51,889 nt of DNA from NCBI GenBank assembly GCA_945638575.1, contig CALZDP010000007.1, forward strand, positions 1 through 51,889, read 5' to 3'. This document shows, one piece after another, positions 31,796 to 39,645 of the stretch (its first letter is position 1; each line of letters opens with the position of its first letter). Made by a program: the position numbers and the translations under genes. This stretch comes from an uncultured Clostridia bacterium (GTDB lineage: Bacteria; Bacillota; Clostridia; Christensenellales; Borkfalkiaceae). Under the pieces are notes generated by a model. That model made no database searches. It was not told the origin of the DNA and was given only the letters and a program-made list of their open reading frames with translations.

Positions 31796-33187
31796 ATGCA
31801 ATTAAACGTTATAGGTTTAGGCGTAAACGAAGGGGATATTTCCCTTTCCGCCTTCAACTTAATAAAAAACTGTCCTTGCGTCGTTTTGCGCACCGAAAAC
31901 ACTCAATCTTGCAAGTTTTTAGCCAAGTACGGCATAGAGTATACTTCGCTCGATTATTTGTACGAAAAGTCTAAAAACTTTGACACTTTAACAAAAAATA
32001 TCTGCAAAAAGATAGGGGAACTGTTAAAAGTTTCCGACGTTTGTTATCTTGTGGACGGCGCCGTTTCGGAGGATAATGCTTCTGCCCTGCTTATCAAAAA
32101 GTATAAGAATGTTAAGGTGTACGAAGGGGTTTCAAAATGCGGTTACGCTTTGGCTGTATCGGGGCTTTCGGCTATGGGCTGTACGGCGGTTTCGGCGTAC
32201 TCCATAAATGATTTTGAAAGGTTTTCTTTACCGCTTGTAGTTTATGACCTTGATAATCCGCTACTTGCGTCGGAATGGAAACTTAAACTGTCCTCGCTTA
32301 TCGGCGAAGAACAAAAAGTACGCCTATATGTCGATTATCGCCCTAATTTTTTGCATTTATATGAAATTGACGGACAGGATAATTACGATTATTCCACCGT
32401 TTTGGTGGTGGAAAAGGTAGCCTTAGACAAGAAGGAAAGGTTTGATTATAACGACCTGTTGGACATAGTAAAAATATTGCGTCAAGAGGGCGGTTGTCCT
32501 TGGGACAGAGAGCAGACAAGGGAAACCATTTCCCGTTCTTTAATAGAAGAATGTTATGAGTTGGTTGACGCCGTCGACAGGAAGTCCGACGACAAAATTT
32601 GCGAAGAAACGGGCGACGTACTTCTTCAAACCGCCTTTTATATCAACTTTTTAGAGGAATCTTTTACCTATAACGCAAGCGACGTTTTAAGCGGTATTTG
32701 TTCAAAACTTATATCTCGCCATTCTCACGTTTTCGGCAGCGACAAGGCTTCAAGCGGTGAAGAGGCTTTAAAAGTTTGGAATAAGAATAAACAGATTGAA
32801 AAGCAGTATTCTTCTTGTACTGCCTATCTTGACGACGTTCCCAAAAACTTTCCTGCGGCGCTACGGGCGGAAAAGGTCATCAAGCGCGCTCAATATTGCA
32901 ATTACTTTGACGACGATAGCGTATGTCTTGCAAGGATACGCAAAATATTGGACGGCGTTGAAGAAGGAACAGCCGTTGAAAAGGACTTAAAAGAACTGAT
33001 ATTTAACGTAATCGCTTTGATAAAAGGCAAAAAAATGTCTGCAGAAGGACTTATTTCTTCGGCTACCAAAGAGTTTATAACCGAATTTTCCAACGTTGAA
33101 GATTTGGCAAACAAAGACGGTTTAGATATGAAAAATCTTGATCCGTCGCGGGTTGAAAAGTATCGCCATGAAGTTAAAAAGTCTTGA
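31796..33187 (+). CDS. mazG: MazG-type nucleotide pyrophosphohydrolase with N-terminal methylase-like domain (YabN)
   Basis: 463 residues. Residues 1-200 are a reduced tetrapyrrole-methylase-like domain (LNVIGLGVNEGDISLSAFNLI; DGAVSEDNA). Residues ~225-340 are the first MazG domain, GGCPWDREQT followed by EECYELVDAV and ETGDVLLQ, the magnesium-binding EExxE/ExxD pattern; a second helical MazG-like region follows. YabN-type proteins hydrolyse abnormal nucleoside triphosphates. The ATG at 31796 follows the previous stop directly. A reverse copy of the 26-bp element encodes KVRLYVDYR (about 174-182) at the end of the first domain. The TGA stop is also within a copy. Confidence 0.9.
   Translation: MQLNVIGLGVNEGDISLSAFNLIKNCPCVVLRTENTQSCKFLAKYGIEYTSLDYLYEKSKNFDTLTKNICKKIGELLKVSDVCYLVDGAVSEDNASALLIKKYKNVKVYEGVSKCGYALAVSGLSAMGCTAVSAYSINDFERFSLPLVVYDLDNPLLASEWKLKLSSLIGEEQKVRLYVDYRPNFLHLYEIDGQDNYDYSTVLVVEKVALDKKERFDYNDLLDIVKILRQEGGCPWDREQTRETISRSLIEECYELVDAVDRKSDDKICEETGDVLLQTAFYINFLEESFTYNASDVLSGICSKLISRHSHVFGSDKASSGEEALKVWNKNKQIEKQYSSCTAYLDDVPKNFPAALRAEKVIKRAQYCNYFDDDSVCLARIRKILDGVEEGTAVEKDLKELIFNVIALIKGKKMSAEGLISSATKEFITEFSNVEDLANKDGLDMKNLDPSRVEKYRHEVKKS
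32314..32339 (-). repeat. 26-bp dispersed element inside mazG
   Basis: Minus strand: GATAA, TCGACA, TATA, GGCGTA, CTTTT. It is read in the frame in which the consensus would give TAG; the copy has TAT instead, so the frame stays open. Confidence 0.8.
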
Positions 33188-34106
33188 TATAGGTCGATTA
33201 TCGACCAAAAACAATCTTTTTTTAGCCCCCCTTGCAGGGTTTACGGACTATGCTTTCAGAAGCATTTGTTACGAAATGGGAGCAGGGCTTTGCTTTACGG
33301 AAATGGTTTCGGCAAAAGGACTTTTGTATAACAGCGAAAAGACAAAGGATCTTTTATTTACAACGCCGAGCGATTACATAAAAGCCGTTCAACTTTTCGG
33401 CAGCGAACCTGATATTATGGAAGTCGTTTGTAAAAGCGAGGATTTGAAAGATTTTGATATTATCGACATCAATATGGGGTGTCCCGTACCCAAAGTTTTT
33501 AATAACGGCGAAGGCTGTAAACTTATGGAAACCCCTGTTTTGGCAGGCAAATTGGTTTCTTCAGCGGTAAAATCGGGTAAAGAAGTCACCGTAAAAATGC
33601 GACTCGGCATAGAACGCGGAAAGGACTTAGCGGTGGAACTTGCAAAAGCCGCAGAGGATAACGGCGCAAAACTGATTACCGTACACGGCAGATATCGTGA
33701 AGATTATTACTCGGGCGAAATTGACTTCGATAAAATCGCCGAAGTCGTTTCGGCGGTAAAAATTCCGGTAATAGCAAACGGCGGTATTTTTACAAAGCAG
33801 GACGCCGACCTATGCATGGAAAAAACGGGTGCCGCCGGCGTTATGCTTGCACGCGGTGCGCTTAACCGTCCATGGCTGTTTTCAGAGATCTCGGGCAGAA
33901 CCGTAAAAGACAAAAAAAGCGTCATTAAACGGCATATAGACCTACTTTTACAAAAATATCCAGATAAATACGTGGCTATAAATATGCGTAAGCAAATGGC
34001 GCTTTACCTTGCAGGATTAAAGGACGCCAAAAAATACAAAATAAAGGCTTTTGAGGCAACCACCACAAAAGAATTAAAGGCTATCATTAACGAACTTAAT
34101 TTATAA
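33168..34106 (+). CDS. dusB: tRNA-dihydrouridine synthase
   Basis: 312 residues. FMN-barrel motifs: APLAGFTDYAFRSICYEMGAGLCFTEMVSAKGL, DINMGCPVPKVFNNGEGCKLM (catalytic Cys) and VIANGGIFTKQDADLCMEKTGAAGVMLARGA (FMN phosphate). It reduces uridine in tRNA D-loops. ATG 33168 is inside the mazG end (20-nt overlap). The codons KSLDIGRLS at residues 4-12 are the 26-bp element read in reverse orientation, just before the conserved N-terminal strand. The DusB subgroup is assumed from clostridial context. Confidence 0.9.
   Translation: MKLKSLDIGRLSTKNNLFLAPLAGFTDYAFRSICYEMGAGLCFTEMVSAKGLLYNSEKTKDLLFTTPSDYIKAVQLFGSEPDIMEVVCKSEDLKDFDIIDINMGCPVPKVFNNGEGCKLMETPVLAGKLVSSAVKSGKEVTVKMRLGIERGKDLAVELAKAAEDNGAKLITVHGRYREDYYSGEIDFDKIAEVVSAVKIPVIANGGIFTKQDADLCMEKTGAAGVMLARGALNRPWLFSEISGRTVKDKKSVIKRHIDLLLQKYPDKYVAINMRKQMALYLAGLKDAKKYKIKAFEATTTKELKAIINELNL
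33177..33202 (-). repeat. 26-bp dispersed element at the mazG/dusB overlap
   Basis: Minus strand: GATAA, TCGACC, TATA, TCAAGA, CTTTT. Apart from a contiguous 4-nt change (CGCC to TTGA on the plus strand), it equals the consensus. That change carries the TGA stop of mazG, while the other frame codes for the N-terminus of dusB. Confidence 0.85.
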
Positions 34107-34203
34107 GAAAACTTAATTTATAGTTTTTTAAATGTTGCAATAGTTTAAATTTATCTGAATTTACCTGTAACAATTACGGCGGAAAATTCATACTTTTATC
34201 AGT

Positions 34204-34854
34204 ATGAAAGATAAACTGAAAGTGGCTTTTACCCGTGAATTTTTGCCGATAGACAGCGGATTTTACGACGGTGCCGACCTTATTATTTTGGAAAGGAAGG
34301 CTTTTTTATCCCTTAACTATAAGCGTGAACTCGGCGGTGAGGACGAAACCATACTTACGATAAGCAAATTTTCAAAGGGCTTATCCGCGCCTTGTTTTAT
34401 CGCTTTAAAAACAAATAATTACGGGCAGATAAAGCGCAGCGTTGCCGTTTTTGAAAGGGGAAAACTTCTTTCCATAAGCGATGCAAATCTTCCGCAGGAA
34501 AGCGAAACTTCATCTTTTGGCTATAAAGTGGTTAAAACGGCGCTCGGAAAAATCGGCGTGGCGGTCTCAAAAGATATTTTAAGTCCCGATTGCTTAAAAG
34601 CCCTTACTTTGTGCGAAAGCGAACTTATCGTAAACCTTTATGCAGACGTGTACGACTTTAGTATGCAGGCGTTGGTGCCGTCGCTAAGTTACGTTTACGG
34701 CGTACCGATAATTTCCTGCGGGGCACACGGCGTTATAGGCGTTACGGGGCAGGGGCGGACGGAGTTCGTCTGCGAAAAAAATCGCGCCGTATTTACGACG
34801 TCAACAAAACGTACGGCAAAGGAAGTGCCTATACGGACCTTTTCAAACGTGTAG
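34204..34854 (+). CDS. Nitrilase-superfamily-like protein lacking the catalytic cysteine
   Basis: 216 residues, about 50 shorter than usual carbon-nitrogen hydrolases. The fold is visible: ADLIILERKAFL, then KTALGKIGVAVSKDILSPDCLKALTLCESELIVNLYADV, which aligns with 'G.igv.iCyD..fPe..r.la..Gaeliv.ps'. The nucleophile Cys is replaced by Ser122 (VSKD), and the start is truncated around the Glu region. Hydrolase activity is therefore doubtful; a regulatory or structural role is inferred. Neighbours are dusB and trmL. No ribosome site is obvious before the ATG. Confidence 0.65.
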   Translation: MKDKLKVAFTREFLPIDSGFYDGADLIILERKAFLSLNYKRELGGEDETILTISKFSKGLSAPCFIALKTNNYGQIKRSVAVFERGKLLSISDANLPQESETSSFGYKVVKTALGKIGVAVSKDILSPDCLKALTLCESELIVNLYADVYDFSMQALVPSLSYVYGVPIISCGAHGVIGVTGQGRTEFVCEKNRAVFTTSTKRTAKEVPIRTFSNV

Positions 34855-34918
34855 TTTTACTCGCATACGGTCGCGCTTAAATTTTACTTAAAAAAATCAA
34901 AATTACGAAGGTAAAAAT

Positions 34919-35413
34919 ATGAAATTCAATATCGTTTTGGTTGAACCGGAGATTCCGCAAAATACCGGAAACATTGCAAGAACGTGCGCGGCAACAGGTT
35001 CTACGCTACACTTAGTGCGTCCGCTTGGCTTTGACGTCAGCGATAAAAGTCTTAAAAGAGCAGGCCTTGATTATTGGCATTTGTTGGATATAAAATTTTA
35101 CGATTCCGTTGAAGAAGTCTTGCGTTTTTATAACGGAGAGAATTTTTATTTTATGTCCACAAAGGGCAAAATAATATATTCCGACGCTAAGTTTAAAGAT
35201 GGCGACTACCTTGTTTTTGGCAAAGAAACTCACGGTTTAAACGAACTTTTACTTGAAAAGTATTACGACCGTACTTTAAGGATACCCATGATAGACGAAG
35301 CAAGGTCGCTTAACCTTTCAAATTCTGTTGCGCTGACCGTTTACGAAGGGTTAAGGCAAAACGGATTTACGGGGCTGTTAACCGAAGGCAAACTTACCGG
35401 CAGAAAGTGTTAG
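34919..35413 (+). CDS. trmL: tRNA (cytidine/uridine-34-2'-O)-methyltransferase TrmL
   Basis: 164 residues, the family's normal size. SPOUT-fold motifs: IVLVEPEIPQNTGNIARTCAATG (motif 1), LVFGKETHGL (motif 2) and IPMIDEARSLNLSNSVALTVYEGLRQ (motif 3, knot and SAM site). It methylates the wobble ribose of leucine tRNAs. GAAGGTAAA precedes the ATG. A terminator follows at 35463. Confidence 0.93.
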   Translation: MKFNIVLVEPEIPQNTGNIARTCAATGSTLHLVRPLGFDVSDKSLKRAGLDYWHLLDIKFYDSVEEVLRFYNGENFYFMSTKGKIIYSDAKFKDGDYLVFGKETHGLNELLLEKYYDRTLRIPMIDEARSLNLSNSVALTVYEGLRQNGFTGLLTEGKLTGRKC

Positions 35414-35462
35414 GTTTTGTCGGTTGCAAAAAAGCATAAAAAATCGGTAATATATTTTCAAG

Positions 35463-35488
35463 CGTCGCTTTAAGCGGCGTTTTTTTTA
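35463..35488 (+). terminator. Terminator after trmL
   Basis: CGTCGC pairs with GCGGCG (one G-T pair) around TTTAA, followed by eight T. Confidence 0.8.
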
Positions 35489-35615
35489 TAAACTCGTTTA
35501 TTAACCTAAAAGGGAACGCAATAGCGTTTCTTTTTCCGCCCAAAAATTATGCCCCCCCCAAAGAAAAACCCATTATAAATTTATTCTAATAAAAAGGCGT
35601 AAAAAAACAAAAAGC

Positions 35616-35647
35616 CGTGAAAAAAAGTCGCGAAATCTTAGCGACCT
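35616..35647 (-). terminator. Terminator of the P-loop kinase gene
   Basis: On the minus strand GTCGC pairs with GCGAC around a 9-nt loop, followed by TTTTTTT. An outer stem (CGTGAAAA / TTTTCACG) can also form with a bulge. Confidence 0.75.
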
Positions 35648-35673
35648 CTCGACTTTTCACGATAAACTTAAAT

Positions 35674-36168
35674 TTATATTGTTAAAACTTCTTTTGCAAC
35701 GCTATCAATGCTTTTGGAAGTTGTATCGATTAAAATTGTGTTTAATTGCTTATATTGCGGTAATCTTTCGATACTTCTTTCAATAACGTCTGCTTTTCTG
35801 ATACCATTATCGATGTCTTTTTTGAGTCTTGTTTTTAGCGTCTTTTCGTCGCATATTAAAGAAATAACTTTAACTTCGCATTGTTTTACGTCTAACTTTT
35901 CCAACAATTTGTTTATAATATCCTGTCGGTGCATAACCCAACAAAAAATAATATTTTCGTAGGCAGAACAGTGAATAAAGTTGTTTAACAGATGGCAGAT
36001 ATTATCTATAACCATAGTTTTTGTTTCTTCTGTTACTTGAAAGGGATTTGCGTCCCAACACCAATCTCCGTCAAGCAAAACACTGCTATTTAGCAAAGAT
36101 TTCATTTGTTTGCATACTGCGGTTTTCCCAACACCCATGGTACCGCCGATAAGATAAAGTGTTTTCAT
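35674..36168 (-). CDS. P-loop kinase-like ATPase
   Basis: 164 residues. Walker A GGTMGVGKT (about residues 8-16), DGDWCWD near 34, and a C-terminal lid-type segment (KTRLKKDIDNGIRKADVIERSIERLPQYKQLNTILIDTTSKSIDSVAKEVL). This is the layout of small nucleotide/shikimate-kinase-like proteins or AAA_33 ATPases; the substrate is unknown. GGAGAAG precedes the ATG. It is a stand-alone minus-strand gene, a likely accessory acquisition, but codon use does not stand out strongly. Confidence 0.75.
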   Translation of the reverse strand: MKTLYLIGGTMGVGKTAVCKQMKSLLNSSVLLDGDWCWDANPFQVTEETKTMVIDNICHLLNNFIHCSAYENIIFCWVMHRQDIINKLLEKLDVKQCEVKVISLICDEKTLKTRLKKDIDNGIRKADVIERSIERLPQYKQLNTILIDTTSKSIDSVAKEVLTI

Positions 36169-36180
36169 ACTTCTCCGTAA

Positions 36181-36536
36181 ATTACCGTTTGTCGTTTTTT
36201 TGACATAGATAGTATAGCATTTTTTAATTGAAAAGTAAAATAAATGATGTAACGGTTTATAGTTTTACCCCGACTGACGGTAAAGCGAGAAGGGTAAAGG
36301 GTGAAAGATGAAGCGTTACGGTTAAGGTTAAACGCTCAAATAAAAATTTTAAAATGACAGTATAATATTCTTATAAAAAATTGACACTATGGCAAAAAGT
36401 TTTTAAAAAGAAGGGGGTATTTTGCCGTAAATCGGTTGCGAAAATCGGAAATCAGCATAATTTTTGGCAAAAAACTTTAAAAATAGTTAGCACTTTTTTA
36501 TAAAAAATATGTCTAAAAAGGAATATAAATGTTAAA
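36181..36536. other. Long non-coding interval
   Basis: No plausible gene. It contains a TTGACA at about 36381 and a pair of related segments (GGCAAAAAGTTTTTAAA at about 36394 and TTGGCAAAAAACTTTAAA near 36465), which could belong to a small RNA ending at the hairpin at 36537; this is speculative. Confidence 0.3.
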
Positions 36537-36582
36537 ACCTGCATATTTGGGGGCTAGAAGTTTCAAATTGCAGGTATTTTTT
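36537..36582 (+). terminator. Hairpin terminator with no gene upstream
   Basis: ACCTGCA pairs with TGCAGGT around a 25-nt loop, followed by ATTTTTTT. No coding gene ends before it, so it may close a small RNA. Confidence 0.6.
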
Positions 36583-36601
36583 TCATTTAATAACCATATA
36601 T

Positions 36602-36630
36602 TTGACTTTAAAAGCAATTTGTGATAAAAT
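36602..36630 (+). promoter_or_regulatory. Promoter of the E2-like/ligase pair
   Basis: TTGACT (36602-36607), a 17-nt spacer and TAAAAT (36625-36630), with a leader of about 90 nt. Confidence 0.65.
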
Positions 36631-36729
36631 AAACACGCTTGTGAATTTTGTGTGAATATATTTTTAACTTAAACACCTTAAATCACTTACAAATACCAAA
36701 GAATATATGGATATTGGTTGCGGAGAATT

Positions 36730-37674
36730 ATGGACGATAAAAAAAATTCAAAAGAAACTATTGAAAAAGAAACTGTTGAACAAGACGCTAAAAAAGTAAA
36801 AAAATCGCGCAAAGACCGTAAAGACGGTTGGTGCATAAAAGACGCCGACCCTATGCATCAGTTTATGCCCTACCTTCTTTCTAACCGTGCGGACAACGAG
36901 GCTGTTTTAAAGGAAACTTTTGAAATGGAAGCAGTCTTGAATTACTTAAAAGAAAAAAATGCCACTGTAGAAGAAGGCGGTTTTAGGTACACGATATTCC
37001 ACGTAATATCGGCGGCGCTTGCCAAAGTTATGTATTTAAGACCTAAGATGAATTACTTTTTACAGGGGCACAGGCTGTACGAAAGAAAGTTTATTTCCTT
37101 TGCGTTTACCATTAAAAAACAGTTTACCGACCACGGCGAAGAAGGTCTTTGCATTATGAAGGTCGGTAACCCCGGTTCTATACCGATGGATGAACTTCAT
37201 TCCAAAATTAAAGAAAGGGTAACCACGCTTCGCAAAGAAAACCAAACCGACGGCTCTACGGATATCATGGCAAAACTTGTAAAGTTACCCAGATTTTTGC
37301 TTCGTTTCGTTACCCGTATCGTAAAATCATGGGATTACCACGGCGTTATGCCGGATTCTCTTTCAAATGAAGATCCTTATAACGCATCGGTATTTATTTC
37401 AAATCTCGGCAGTATTAAAATGAGAGCGGACTACCACCACTTGGCTAATTACGGTACCAACTCTATATTTTTAGTCATAAATCAAATGAGAAAGACGCCC
37501 GTCTTTAAAGAGGACGGTACGTATGAGATGAAAGACACCATCGATATGGCGTTTACTATCGATGAAAGAATCGCCGACGGCATGTATTTTTGCAATACCA
37601 TGAAACTATTTAAAGTGATTTTGGCAAACCCCAAGATTTTGGATTTGCCCATCGAAACGCCCGTCGAATACTAA
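36730..37674 (+). CDS. 2-oxoacid-dehydrogenase E2-like (CAT-fold) protein without lipoyl domain
   Basis: 314 residues. A charged N-terminal tail (1-33) is followed by a catalytic-type CAT/E2 domain: RYTIFHVISAALAKVMYLRPKMNYFLQG, FISNLGSIKMRADYHHLANYGTNSIFLVINQMRKTPV, and AFTIDERIADGMYFCNTMKLFKVILANP. Normal E2 acyltransferases read DHR..DG; here the catalytic His is Glu279, while Asp283 stays. No lipoyl or E1-binding domain exists, and no E1/E3 genes are near. It is followed at 111 nt by an AMP-forming ligase, so a joint acyl-transfer role is inferred. ATG 36730 has GGAGAA five bases upstream. Confidence 0.7.
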   Translation: MDDKKNSKETIEKETVEQDAKKVKKSRKDRKDGWCIKDADPMHQFMPYLLSNRADNEAVLKETFEMEAVLNYLKEKNATVEEGGFRYTIFHVISAALAKVMYLRPKMNYFLQGHRLYERKFISFAFTIKKQFTDHGEEGLCIMKVGNPGSIPMDELHSKIKERVTTLRKENQTDGSTDIMAKLVKLPRFLLRFVTRIVKSWDYHGVMPDSLSNEDPYNASVFISNLGSIKMRADYHHLANYGTNSIFLVINQMRKTPVFKEDGTYEMKDTIDMAFTIDERIADGMYFCNTMKLFKVILANPKILDLPIETPVEY

Positions 37675-37708
37675 GTTTTGCCACACGGCAAAATACTATA
37701 TTTCCATT

Positions 37709-37734
37709 AAAAGTGGGGGTATAAGCCTGTTATC
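37709..37734 (-). repeat. 26-bp dispersed element between E2-like gene and ligase
   Basis: Minus strand: GATAA, CAGGCT, TATA, CCCCCA, CTTTT, 34 nt after the stop and 50 nt before the next start. Confidence 0.8.
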
Positions 37735-37747
37735 GCACTTTTTCAAA

Positions 37748-37780
37748 TTCAGGAGAGTATTTTATTCAGGAGAGTATTTT
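37748..37780 (+). repeat. Tandem duplication of the ribosome-binding region
   Basis: TTCAGGAGAGTATTTTA at 37748 is repeated with a 17-nt period at 37765, giving two AGGAGAG sites before the ligase ATG at 37785. Only the second is at the proper distance. Confidence 0.8.
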
Positions 37781-37784
37781 TATT

Positions 37785-39509
37785 ATGGAAGAAACCATAA
37801 AAGCGCCTTGGCTTTCAAGTTACGGCGAAGTAAAATTTCACATCGATTATCCGGAAGGAAGTTTAGCGGAAGTAGTTTTAAACACCGCCGACAAGTATCC
37901 TTCTCAAACCGCCCTGTCGTGTATGGGTACCCGAATCAATTACAGAAAGTTTAAGCAAAAGATTTTGGAAACCGCTAAGGCGTATCAAAACCTCGGGCTT
38001 AAACCGGGGGACAAGGTTACCATATGTATGCCTAACCTTCCGCAGACGGTGTATTCCCTTTACGCCTTAAACTATATCGGAGTTATCGCAAGTTTTATTC
38101 ATCCGCTTTCCGCCGTTTCCGAAATTTCTTTCTATCTAAACGAAGTAGGTTCCAAAACCGTTTTAACTCTTGACAGTTTTTATAACAAATTTTTAGACGT
38201 TCAAAAGTTCGTTAAGATTGACAAAATCATTTTAACGGGCGCTGCCGAAGAACTCGGCCTTGTTAAAAAGACCGCCTATAAGTTGATTAAAGGCAAAAAA
38301 GACCGTGATTTTACCGCAGAGGACAACGTGGTTTTTTGGGAAGATTTATTTAAATCGGTTAAGACTTCCAAACCTGCCACGCCCTACTTTATGGACAAAA
38401 ACGCGCCTGCGGTAATATTATTTTCCGGCGGTACTACCGGCGTAACCAAAGGCATTTTGCTTTCAAGCCTTAACTTTAACGCTTTAGCGCTTCAAACGGG
38501 CGTTATGTGTAACAAGCCCATTCAGGGCAAAAAGATGCTTGCCGCCATGCCTTGCTTCCATGGCTTCGGGCTTGGCGTTTGTATTCACTCTATGATGGTT
38601 TGGGGCGGAGAATCTATCTTAGTGCCTAAGTTTAACGTAAAAGATTACGCGCTTTTGATAAAGAAGAATAAACCCAACTATATAGCGGGCGTTCCTACTT
38701 TGTACGAAGCCTTAACCCGTACCAACTATCTTGACGGCGTTAAATTAGACTTTTTAATGGGCGTATTCTCGGGCGGCGATTCCCTTCCCGTAGAACTTAA
38801 AAAGAAGTTTGACAAATACTTAAAAGACCACGACGCTACTATAAGGATAAGGGAAGGCTACGGCACCACCGAATGTGTTACCGCAAGTTGCTTAACCCCT
38901 TATAATAAAGAAAAAGAAGCCTCTATCGGGCTTCCTTATCCCGACACCTATTACAAAATCTGCAAAGTCGGCACTACCGACGAAGTTCCTTACGGCGAAG
39001 AAGGGGAAATCTGTCTTTCCGGTCCTACCGTTATGCTCGGTTACTACAATAACCCGACGGAAACCGCAAACACCTTAAAAACCCATGCCGACGGCAGAGT
39101 TTGGCTGCATACGGGCGACCTCGGCACCATGGACGAAGAAGGTTTCATATTCTTTAAACAGCGTATTAAACGTATGATAATCACCAACGGTTATAACGTG
39201 TATCCTTCGCAGATAGAAAACGTTTTGGACGGACACGAATCCGTTCAGTTAAGTTGCGTTATCGGCGTTAAAGACGAATATAAGATGCAAAGGATTAAAG
39301 CCTTTATAACCTTAAAACCCGGCTTTGAACCTACCAAAGAACTAAAAGCGGAAATTTTGAATTACTGTCGCGCACATATTTCTAAATACGCTCTTCCTAC
39401 CGACATAGAGTTCCGTGAGGAACTTCCTAAGACCTTGGTCGGAAAAGTTGCTTATACCGTTTTGGAAAAAGAAGAAGCCGAAAAACAGGCGCAGGCAAAG
39501 CAAGCATAA
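37785..39509 (+). CDS. AMP-forming acyl-CoA synthetase/ligase
   Basis: 574 residues of the adenylate-forming family: ILFSGGTTGVTKG (P-loop-like A3, about 210-222), REGYGTTECV (A5), LHTGDLG (A7), IKRMIITNGYNVYPSQIENVL (A8 hinge) and LPKTLVGKVAYTVL with the A10 Lys. The acyl substrate is unknown; the layout suits a medium- or long-chain fatty acid or aryl acid. It is in an apparent two-gene unit with the E2-like protein. The C-terminus ends with an Ala/Gln/Lys tail. Two ribosome sites in tandem precede it. Confidence 0.88.
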   Translation: MEETIKAPWLSSYGEVKFHIDYPEGSLAEVVLNTADKYPSQTALSCMGTRINYRKFKQKILETAKAYQNLGLKPGDKVTICMPNLPQTVYSLYALNYIGVIASFIHPLSAVSEISFYLNEVGSKTVLTLDSFYNKFLDVQKFVKIDKIILTGAAEELGLVKKTAYKLIKGKKDRDFTAEDNVVFWEDLFKSVKTSKPATPYFMDKNAPAVILFSGGTTGVTKGILLSSLNFNALALQTGVMCNKPIQGKKMLAAMPCFHGFGLGVCIHSMMVWGGESILVPKFNVKDYALLIKKNKPNYIAGVPTLYEALTRTNYLDGVKLDFLMGVFSGGDSLPVELKKKFDKYLKDHDATIRIREGYGTTECVTASCLTPYNKEKEASIGLPYPDTYYKICKVGTTDEVPYGEEGEICLSGPTVMLGYYNNPTETANTLKTHADGRVWLHTGDLGTMDEEGFIFFKQRIKRMIITNGYNVYPSQIENVLDGHESVQLSCVIGVKDEYKMQRIKAFITLKPGFEPTKELKAEILNYCRAHISKYALPTDIEFREELPKTLVGKVAYTVLEKEEAEKQAQAKQA

Positions 39510-39521
39510 AACATAATAATT

Positions 39522-39566
39522 AAAAGAGTTGAAAGTCCGCCTATAGGTCGATTATCGACTCTTTTT
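39522..39566 (+). terminator. Terminator enclosing a dispersed element
   Basis: AAAAGAGT pairs with ACTCTTTT and is followed by T; the 28-nt loop contains the 26-bp element at 39531. Confidence 0.7.
39531..39556 (-). repeat. 26-bp dispersed element after the ligase gene
   Basis: Minus strand: GATAA, TCGACC, TATA, GGCGGA, CTTTC. It is among the copies closest to the TCGACC-class consensus and lies in a terminator loop, 21 nt after the stop. Confidence 0.9.
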
Positions 39567-39598
39567 TGCTTTGCGCATTTGTCTTTTTTGGCAAAATT

Positions 39599-39633
39599 AA
39601 AACAGGATAGCCCAAAAAAGGCTATCCTGTTTT
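39599..39633. terminator. Bidirectional terminator between ligase and P-type ATPase
   Basis: A perfect 14-bp stem, AAAACAGGATAGCC with GGCTATCCTGTTTT, around CAAAAAA. Confidence 0.9.
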
Positions 39634-39645
39634 ATCTATAAAAAG

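Noticed and set aside
33927..33952. ATTAA...TATAGACCTACTTTT in dusB
   Set aside because: The right half fits but the left hexamer does not, and the peptide RHIDLLL agrees with the family; not counted.
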